Source: Balanoglossus misakiensis (lineage: Eukaryota > Hemichordata). From it: a stretch of DNA of 64,000 nt. A model generated the notes under the pieces. That model made no database searches. It saw only the letters and a program-made list of their open reading frames with translations, and was not told the origin of the DNA. The stretch lies in the NCBI GenBank assembly GCA_040954595.2, contig CM082596.2:5890001-5954000 (forward strand), read 5' to 3'. Both the position numbers and the translations under genes were made by a program. Positions 56,094 through 64,000 of the stretch are shown here, in pieces (position 1 is the first letter of the stretch; each line of letters begins with the position of its first letter).

Positions 56094-57356
56094 TCATAAT
56101 TGTAGATTCGCGAAGCAGCTATTTATAAGGTTTTCATTCAGCAAGTGTGGTTCCGGACTGTAAGTTATACGGGTGCTGACTATATCGACGTCATCATCGT
56201 TTTCATCTTCAATGACTTGAGGAATTACTGTGGTAACAAAAAAAGAGAAAGTACATGAAATAATTGCACATCAAATTATTCTAGGAAACTACAAGTCCGT
56301 TCTTTACAAATCACACACTACTAACACGTGCAATATGACTATCAAACTGTCAGTTTTCACAGACAAGTTTTTAAAAGGAAATCATGGCTTCGCTGGTACA
56401 TGGTACAGGTAACTTGACTTTTTCGCATTCTCGTGAGTCAGATCTTCCACTTCCACGGGCCTGTATAGTTTATAACAATGTCTTATTGCAGAGGTAATAT
56501 AATATATGACACTGAAATGAAATGTTCATCGAATATAATACAACGGAGTCTATTTTAAGTCATTAGCAAATGACGCAAAGTCTTACTTGATGTTGTCTGT
56601 AGAGGGGTCTGTTTCGTCCGCGATGTCTCTGAGTCTTGTCTTTCCCACGGCTTGACACCGACTGCGCCTGCTCCTTCTGCATTCTCTACCCATGCTGTGG
56701 ACAGAGTAATACCAATGAAAATGGTCAACATAGAAATAGACAGCACTATTATTAACAAGATACCTGATGAATATTCAAAGTTGCATAAAATCTCACATCG
56801 AAAATTTGGACAGGCAGCAGTTCATCCTTCCCATCGAACACGACGCCATCAAAACATCGGATACAACTGTGACCAAACATAAAGTTATATTCAATTTCAA
56901 CAAAGTTTATATTAGATTTCATATTCTACCTAGCTTAGGTCTCCTTGGTGGTTTTTTCTCGAAGAGACTGTGATCTTCGAAATATTTCGGACCTGCGGCC
57001 TTGATCTGAATCAGTTCTTGGTCCACATCATCGTCGTTGCAATTGCCCAAATTCAAGAAGTAATCGCCGATCACGAAGAGTGGAGTAACCGGTGTCTGCA
57101 CCCTGTTTTCGACTTTGCCTTGGTCGTGGGCGACACTGCATCTGTTGACGTCATCGTCTGGAAAGAGTTCTTCAAGCGGTGGGTCGTTTGGCCACGGATA
57201 TGGTGACTGATAGTGGACGACGGGATCGAACTTGACGCTCTGATTGGCCTCTCGCTTCAACTTCAAGTTCGGGCGGGGCAGTTTCGCGTGCAGCGCTTTC
57301 GAGAAGCGGATTTCGCTCTTCGCCAAAGTGTATCTCTCCTTCCGTCGGGTGGTCAT
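56094..57356 (-). CDS. Three-exon single-pass membrane protein, family unknown (245 aa)
   Basis: Exons on the - strand: 57356-56930, 56763-56587, 56227-56094. The ATG (CAACCATGACC) has an in-frame TGA four codons upstream. The donor CTAG|GTAGAA joins the acceptor ATTCATCAG; the donor TCAA|GTAAGA joins the acceptor after a long T/C tract ending ACCACAG. All phases agree (1, 1) and the frame runs to TGA at 56094. The protein has a 142-residue soluble N-terminus: basic start MTTRRKERYTLAKSE, Pro-rich SPYPWPNDPPLEELFPDDD, later GDYFLNLGNCNDDDVDQE. Then come a basic KKPPRRPKLG, a membrane helix at about residues 144-165 (ILLIIVLSISMLTIFIGITL) and an acidic/Thr-rich C-terminus of about 80 residues. 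By the positive-inside rule the N-terminus is cytosolic. I recognise no family. Confidence 0.7.
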
Positions 57357-58931
57357 GGTTGATGCAAAAGTTCACATGCGGATGGAACATCACAATGGTT
57401 GCCATCGCGATAACTCTGCGCTATCGGACGTTCGGGAGCGTGTTCGATTCGAACCCGCCATACACGTAAAGTGCGCCCTCGTCGGGTCTGCTTGCATTCA
57501 CGATATCGCTGCCACATGTATGGTCCGTGATTGCGCAAATGTACGGATAATTATCGACACAGCTTTCCGACTTCACTTGAGGAAGGATGGGCTGGATGGA
57601 AAACAGAGGAATCGGGAGGGGTCCACATTTACTGGCCAACCCCAATTTCCTTCGGCCCACCCCATCATAATAAATGAAAGCTCCCTTACAATATACATGC
57701 ACAGTAATATGTAATTAGCTGTGTGCCATACATGTATATAAATACTAGTATGACTGGTACATATAACCTTTTTAGCATTTTATCCCATTCCCAACTCATA
57801 TTTTGCATATTTATGTAGATAAGTCGGTTAATTGGTGCACACTTTGGTGTTGATGGTTGTGGTAGGGGTCAACATTGGAAATTACTTCGCCTTGGGCTAT
57901 GAAATAGAAGGGATTGACCTCTTTAGAAATAACTGGTCCATTATAATATATGGGTTAGTTTCAAGTAAATTTTGTACTAAAAATGCACAGGATATGACAA
58001 TATTTGAACAGTGTCAGTGGTTACTTGCGTTTTGTTTTTCTGTTTTGGCAACTATAACGAGAGTTACACTCTCGATGCACGGTAAACAGTTAAATTTAGA
58101 AGCCGGAGCCGGATCCGAATTGACGTCATTGTCCGGCACTCGCCTACCATGTGTTCAGTGGTTCACCCCACGTGTATTCCACCAGTTACAGAAATGTGTG
58201 TGTACGGTGACAACAGAGAAAGTTAGGGTTTTCCCAAACTTTCAGTTATACTGGTTTTTAAAAGATGTCGTTATTTATGTTATTATTCGGGTCAGCTCTG
58301 CGTCCCAGGGCTTTGTGTTGTGTTTACAAAGAAACAAAGCACACACGCGCGAAGAAAATGTTCAGTCCCTATTGGCCATCACAAGTGGTACTCGTACTCG
58401 ATCTCGACAGGAGCTACCAGGTCATCATGTGTTCGGTCGTGTACATGCTCGTGTACACGGCCACCAAAGGTCGGATAGAGGTAAAGAAGGGACTTCCAAG
58501 CCGTCAACTCAGTCGTCAGCCCCTCTCTTTCTCCCTCCCCTCTCTTACTGCACTGGACCGAATTTTTAAGGAATCCCCTTGACCCCCCGAAATCTTCAGA
58601 CCCCGAGGTATCAAGTGGTCCACACCATTATTCATTATCACTCTCGCTAATTATCACTTTCTAATTATAATTGGTCACGCCTTTTAGTCAAACAAAAGCG
58701 CTCGCGGACAGTCTTGCTTTTGTCATGGAACAAACATTCACAACGATTTTCGCTTGAGATATGATTCCTTCTTTTAGTACTAGTATAAACCGGTTAAGGT
58801 CAACAGCAGGCAATTCGGCATTAGCTCTAATACTACCAGCATATCGTTCGATTCCCACGGCTCATTTACTGAACATGCCCAATCGCCTTTCCCTATAACG
58901 AATACACGTGAAAGTCATACACTACACATAT
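57357..58931. other. Head-to-head intergenic region
   Basis: Separates the - strand membrane-protein gene from the SLC34 gene, and should hold both promoters. A perfect cAMP-response-element palindrome TGACGTCA lies at 58121-58128. It also contains the unexplained 238-codon + strand frame at 57853-58569. Confidence 0.5.
57853..58569 (+). CDS. Unexplained open reading frame, 238 codons
   Basis: ATG at 57853 opens a frame with no stop until 58569. It starts MVVVGVNIGNYFALGYEIEG and includes a possible hydrophobic segment (CQWLLAFCFSVLATI). The length is unusual for AT-rich non-coding DNA, but composition is mixed and no domain is recognised. A second 105-codon frame overlaps the 3' half. It may be chance, a lineage-specific gene, or an unspliced 5' region of SLC34. 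Confidence 0.2.
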   Translation: MVVVGVNIGNYFALGYEIEGIDLFRNNWSIIIYGLVSSKFCTKNAQDMTIFEQCQWLLAFCFSVLATITRVTLSMHGKQLNLEAGAGSELTSLSGTRLPCVQWFTPRVFHQLQKCVCTVTTEKVRVFPNFQLYWFLKDVVIYVIIRVSSASQGFVLCLQRNKAHTREENVQSLLAITSGTRTRSRQELPGHHVFGRVHARVHGHQRSDRGKEGTSKPSTQSSAPLFLPPLSYCTGPNF

Positions 58932-58982
58932 ATGGCGGATGACGTCCACATGTACCATTCAAATGCAAAACAGTTCCGCCAG
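58932..58982 (+). CDS. SLC34 alternative first coding exon (candidate)
   Basis: ATG at 58932 opens 17 codons, MADDVHMYHSNAKQFRQ, ending CAG|GTGAGA in phase 0. This is exactly the phase of the ATG exon 85 bases downstream and of the acceptor at 60333. It would replace the first 15 residues of the transporter. The Kozak context is weaker (TATATGG), so the downstream exon is preferred. Confidence 0.4.
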
Positions 58983-59067
58983 GTGAGAGAACACGGCGGT
59001 TGGATCTGGCTACTATCATTTCACTTTTTAAGAGCAAGCCGGTGCGGTTGGCAGCAGGCAAATCACC

Positions 59068-62000
59068 ATGGAGAACAAAGCGTTAACACTCGACGAGGCA
59101 GATTTCAACCAGGTAGGATTTTACCCTGTGTTAATAGATACGGGGAAAAACAACTCAAATTTGCGTTTTCAATTCTGAAATTAACACGGTATCCAACTCG
59201 CCCGCTTCGCGCCAAAATCGCAAGTTATGATTTTTTTCTCTGAAAATGGCAATATTCGGTCATGAAAAGTGGCCTGTCAACGCTTTATTACGACTCGACA
59301 GTGGTTTATGAAATGAGCGGCGTCATTATACTCGCGCGAACGCTGCCGGATTTCATTTTTTCCTGTAATGTACATGTATGTGTCCATTGTTTCACCATGT
59401 GACACCACTTAAAAAGAGTTCAGTGGGGCGACCTCGCTCGTATACATCTAAGTATTTTGACACGTTCCAGTTGTAACCCCACGGTCTTCTTGGAAAACGG
59501 ATCGGTCTCAGAAAGCGGAACTATGTTGTGAGAACATCGAACCAAATATCGTGACACCACGATTGGCCGGGGGGTTGCTACGGACCGGACACATATCACT
59601 AGAAAGTCAGAATACATGATCAAACAATGAGTTTGCCAGCTGACAAAAACACTTTCCGGTGCATTTTCAATGGGTACCTGTTTCTTTTTCGTTTTTTTTT
59701 CCGCGACGGGCTTTTCGAACACTTTGACGACAGCATCGATCAGGCCTTGATCAAAAACTTTTGTGGGGAAGATCCATGTCCCCGACGAACGTGTCACTAT
59801 ATAGCACAGCTTTCACTCCACACAAAGACTGACAGAGTGTAATCGATGAATTCTCAGTCTGGGGCTAGGTACATGTATTCATTATGGACCCGAATATATC
59901 ATGCATATACGGTGTGACTGGTTCCATCAGTCATTTTAATACAATCGCACTGTACAATGCATCCAGGTAAAAAACGCCTGTGGTGCCCTGAAAACGTCAG
60001 ATGCAATTACAGTAAGAACTGAGTCGACCTAAAAGTACAAGTGCCATCGATCTCTGCAACAAAGTACAATTAATTGGATTCTCCATCATGCGTTCAGCGA
60101 GTGCCATGACGTTCTCTGATTGGGCAGTTGCGCAATGCAACCCAAAACAATAGGACTACAAGTGGACGAATCAGCATGCAGAGCAAAGTGTGACGTGATT
60201 TACTTCTTGTACTTTCGTTGGAACAGCGAAAACACATTTTGGTAAAAACAATAAACAATATCGTGACACTATTTCCAATAAACAAAAGTCGTGATTTGTG
60301 TTTAAAGTGCATGCATCCGCATTTTCTTGTAGGGGCAAACGTCCGTCTCGGTCCAAGTAGATTTTGACGAAGACTCTTTTGGTGAAGAGCAGGAACCACC
60401 TGTTGATGGCGCCAACTTGAAATCCATCGAACCACCGCCTGCTTACGGAGAAGATGAAGACTACACCAAGGCAAAAGAGGCCATCGGGGAGGTGGTGAAG
60501 GAGGAAGAAAAACCCTACGATCCTTGGGACCTGCCTGAGCTGAAGGACACCGGCAAACCATGGTCGGGTGAGTATCTGTGCCAGGTTTAAATAAGTGGCG
60601 GGAGATGACGAAAGCTGCGCGCGCGGGCGTGATTTGCGTAAGCTGTTAAGGTGACCCAAACCAAGGACAAGTTCCTGAGGCGAGGGAATCCTTGTACCGC
60701 CTGGCTGAGACGGAGACGAGGCGCACCCACAAAGGGGATGGCGGGTAAAAAGAAAGTTGGGCAGACAGCGTCCCTGACCCATTTGCCGCACCCATTGCTC
60801 GGACAGAATCCCGCCAAAACGGGTTGTTGGCCTTGGATGACGGTGCACAAGTACTTAAAAGTACAATCTTATGCCATAATGACTGAATTACACATTTATG
60901 GAAACAATATAGACAGAAGACCTTATGAATGGGTGACGGCTAAAATTGGCGACTATTCCGACAAACACGTTAATGTACATGTAAAATTCGTTACAGAACT
61001 TTCCTGTTGTCAAAAAGTCTGGAAGGTTGTCCAAGATGGTATCATCAAGATTGCGCTGCTGCTGGGACTGCTGTATCTCTTCATCTGTTCACTGGACTTC
61101 CTCAGCTCGGCGTTTCGTCTCCTCGGGGGAAAGGCGGCAGGAGAGGCCATCGGGAGCAGCATCGTTTCCACCAACCCCATCTGCGGGCTGATGGTCGGTG
61201 TCCTGGCAACCGTCTTGGTCCAGAGCTCCAGTACGACCACGTCTATTGTCGTCTCCATGGTGGCGTCTGGCAGTGAGTATTCTCTTGGTTTTCGACAACT
61301 TTATCGCCCTATTGGCCTAAGTTTGCGGTTTTGAATTAATAGGCTTTTGCTATTTGCTGAGTTGTAAAAATCTCGTGTGGTCGACCGAAGATGGCGGAAA
61401 TCTGCCATGTTTAACAAACGGAAGTTCACGAGTGAAATTGGCCTAATGTTGAGTTACAATGAAATGTTGTAGGAGAAAAATAACAAAATGTAAAAAAAAA
61501 GTTAAACGAATTATATATGCTAACAACTGAGATAGAACACTTTTACACAGAGAGAAGTCATGCAATACAGGTAACCTATCATCTGTTCAAAGTCTTGCTA
61601 CAGTGAGTGGTCGACATTTTTACCCACAATGCAATTACATTCTCCGCCCGAAATATTTTGATGAACGAACTCCATCCTCTTTTGAAAGTACTAACAAATG
61701 TTGTTTGCTCGTGTTTGTACTAAAGGGAGAATTGGCATTTCTAGACTTCAGTTCAGGACCCGAAAAACATTAATTTTCCGTTGGTGTCAGTCGAGGTCTT
61801 GTCACATTGTTTCTAGCAGACAGCGTGACCATTTCTGGACATCCTAATTGCCTCAATTGAAACGCCGGAAGAATGTGGAGATAGATGGTGTTTGGCACGC
61901 AACCAAACAAACGCAAGAAAAATGACATAACTTCCTAAGATATGCCAATCAACAAAAGTTAGGGCCCTGGGAAAGGGGAATGGATGATCAGCATACAATG

Positions 62001-63919
62001 AAAACAGTTTGTATCTGGAACACAGAATTAGGCTACACGCAGCGAGCAAAATAATAAATAGCCTCTGATTGGTCTGGGACTGGTATATTGGTCCCAGGTT
62101 GGGTTTGTATCACATATTGTTCAGGCATACATATATTTTACCAGGACCTTGTCAGTGATCCCCATTTAGGCAGATATGTCAGGTTTAAGTGTCAACTGTT
62201 TGAGTGGTTCTCCGTTTAATGAGCTGATAGATCTCGCTAGTGACTGGCAAGGCATAATCGCGAACTTTAGTGGGATAACACAAGATGACTTGTGATGCTA
62301 TGAAAGCCACCAAAACGATAATAAAACGTGGCGACTAATTTGGCCCAATGACATAAAAAAGTAACGACACAATTTGCAGACGTGAGGGATTTCACTGCCG
62401 CTTCCCTGTCCTGACATGAAACCTCTGAGGACAAGTCACCTTGATGAGGTGACGTATTGAAGTTCGGGTGAACGACACCTCCATATTGTTCCGAGTGAAT
62501 GAGCAGCTGCCCTCATTCAACATTAGTAGGCCATGTGGGCATCATGTGGACATGCACAGCGGAGCGGACTGAATAGTCGTGCCCGCCGACAGTCGTTTTA
62601 TTCATTATTGGTCGCCAGGCAAAAACGCAAAAGAAGGGGGCTTCACAAATCATTTCAGCGCTGTAACAATGGCGAATACCGCCGCGTAAATACTAGTACG
62701 TCTCGAGGAGGGGGGGGGGGCTGTAACTAGAGTCTGGTGACCTTCCCCTGGGCCATGACCAGAATTTGCGAACATGCTCCACCTAACCCTCCTTCTCTGA
62801 TACCTCTGAGTTACTACTTTCCTAAATTAACAATTTTTACCAAATGCATAAAAAGTCAATCAGATTGCGAACACGGACCCCCAAACAGTAAAGTCATGTT
62901 AACAAACTACTTTGAGTGATTAAAAAAACGGAAGATTCTCTAAACTGTTGGTCAGGGAAGTTCAGTGTGACTGTTACACAATACTCTTCAAACAATGCAT
63001 CCCGGTAACTTTAAAATACTTAATTTTCCCATTTTTTTATTACAATGTACTTTCAGTTCTTGACGTCATTCCTGCCATACCCATAGTAATGGGGGCCAAT
63101 ATCGGTACATCGGTCACCAACACGATCGTCGCTCTCTTCCAAGCCGGCGACAGGGACGAGTTCCGGCGGGCTTTTGCCGGGGCTACCGTTCACGACATGT
63201 TCAACTGGCTGTCCGTCATCGTGTTACTCGTAATCGAGATCATCACCAGTTACCTCTACCACCTGACCAAGGCCATCGTCAACTCTCTCGACCTGAAAAC
63301 CAACGAGGACGTGGATGTCGAACTTCTGAAGGTTGTCACCAAGCCATTCACCAGCCTCGTCATTCAGGTACTGTAACTAGAGAAAATCTCCGCCATAGTT
63401 TTTCATGTCCGTAATATGCATGCCAAAAGCATCATGCGAAAAACTAACACAAAACGAAGAAGGGTCCCACTTTCACCTGCAAAAGTATCCAGAATAGATT
63501 GAATCCAAGTTGACTATTCTGAAAAAGGGTAACTGAAAGATGGTTTCAACAAAAGTTACTGCAAGATTTAAGAGGTCGTTTCCTCAACCAGCCGAACAGT
63601 TGGGTTAGAGTACCCTTCCATATAACCACTCTGGGCTATAAATAACGACTCCCAGGTAACCCCAACTTTACTGAAACACCTCAATCCTTTCTTGCGATAC
63701 AGATCGACAAGAAGGTCATCACAAACATCGCAAAAGGCGACGAAAGCGCCCTCTCCAAAAGCCTGGTCAAGGAATGGTGCATCAAAGACGAAGTGGAGCA
63801 AACGTTCCTGGCCAACGTCACGGAACTTCGCAACGTCACAGTCAACGGGACTGTGATTCCGACCAACGTAACATTTCTCGCAAACGTCACCGAGACGGTA
63901 ACAGTCAACATCGAACGCT
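59068..63919 (+). CDS. SLC34-family sodium/phosphate cotransporter (NaPi-II), 5' part, truncated by window end
   Basis: Electrogenic-type Na+-coupled inorganic phosphate uptake at the plasma membrane. Exons: 59068-59112 (ATG in [23 protein letters not shown]), 60333-60567, 60997-61272, 63057-63367, 63703-63919. All are phase-consistent: 361 residues to the edge, against about 600-700 for the family. Residues 16-93 are an acidic cytosolic tail ending [13 protein letters not shown] then KPWS, as in vertebrate NaPi-IIb (DPWNLPTLQDSGIKWS). Exon 3 has the first membrane spans and [14 protein letters not shown]; exon 4 has [34 protein letters not shown] and KVVTKPFT. Exon 5 is the extracellular loop with five N-x-T sequons. 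The second QSSS repeat lies beyond the window. It cannot be assigned to SLC34A1, A2 or A3 by eye. Confidence 0.92.
59113..60332 (+). other. SLC34 intron 1
   Basis: 1.2 kb. A - strand frame at 59797-59420 includes a lysine-rich segment (EKKTKKKQ) next to a GTACCC, but no convincing acceptor; left unannotated. Otherwise nothing seen. Confidence 0.7.
61273..63056 (+). other. SLC34 intron 3
   Basis: 1.8 kb between the phase 1 donor GTGAGT and the acceptor TACTTTCAG. The splice restores Ser-Gly-Ile-Leu, as expected for the family. A G-rich run of ten bases lies near 62711. No other feature seen. Confidence 0.8.
63368..63702 (+). other. SLC34 intron 4
   Basis: 335 bases, phase 0, CAG|GTACTG to CGATACAG. 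Nothing else seen. Confidence 0.85.
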
Positions 63920-64000
63920 GTAAGTTATCATTCCTTTCCCAGTGGCTGTGTTTGGCCGTATATAGTCTTGCATTCCTTCTTGAAACTGGTGTGACGTGCT

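Noticed and set aside
56762-56929. - strand frame across this interval, containing FDGVVFDGKDELLP
   Set aside because: At first it looked like an extra exon, but its phase does not fit the preceding donor, while skipping it joins the flanking exons perfectly; treated as intron.
56170-57150. TGACGTCA or GACGTCA strings inside - strand exons (about 56186 and 57145)
   Set aside because: They fall in coding sequence for Asp-Asp-Val codons; not treated as regulatory sites.
59420-59797. - strand 125-codon frame in SLC34 intron 1 with a Lys-rich segment
   Set aside because: One end could be a donor (GTACCC) but I find no convincing acceptor or partner exon.
60171-60848. - strand 225-codon frame overlapping SLC34 exon 2
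   Set aside because: The + strand exon is fixed by phase-matched splice sites and family similarity; the reverse frame is low-similarity and crosses intron and exon alike.
1-64000. tRNA, rRNA, CRISPR or bacterial-type operon signals
   Set aside because: None seen; all supported genes have spliceosomal introns and animal homologues.

Overview
This is a eukaryotic (metazoan) genomic window. Coding exons are short to medium, flanked by GT..AG introns with polypyrimidine tracts, and separated by AT-richer non-coding DNA; there are no operons or bacterial signals. The recognisable genes are animal families (supervillin, SLC34 phosphate cotransporter). The multi-kilobase introns and frequent short motifs such as ACATGTAC and TACCGGTA suggest a marine invertebrate, possibly a deuterostome such as a hemichordate, cephalochordate or echinoderm. 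That placement is inference only.

Layout. (1) Positions 1-7434 hold no exon I can support; this is probably the first intron or 5' flank of the next gene. (2) Positions 7435-51410, + strand: one very large supervillin (SVIL) orthologue. I traced 33 consecutive coding exons whose splice phases all agree and which give a continuous reading frame of 3505 residues plus stop, open at its N-terminus. The first ~2400 residues are highly charged and disordered. The last ~850 carry five gelsolin-like repeats and a C-terminal villin headpiece. An extra ATG exon at 23355-23515 predicts a second, 1645-residue isoform. (3) Poly(A) signals lie at 52251 and 53708. (4) On the - strand, converging on SVIL, is a small gene (54146-55717) with a certain last exon and uncertain 5' exons. 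(5) Directly upstream of it on the same strand is a three-exon gene (56094-57356) that I assembled into a 245-residue single-pass membrane protein of unknown family. (6) Head-to-head with that gene, a SLC34-type (NaPi-II) sodium/phosphate cotransporter starts at 58.9-59.1 kb on the + strand and runs off the right edge after five exons.

How the genes relate: supervillin links actin, myosin II and membrane, and SLC34 is an apical phosphate transporter. I see no functional link and read this as an ordinary neighbourhood. The notable internal features are a tandem array of GILK/SILK motifs in supervillin that resemble protein phosphatase 1 docking motifs, alternative start exons in both recognised genes, a 39-nt symmetric micro-exon, and three inverted-repeat mobile-element-like insertions.
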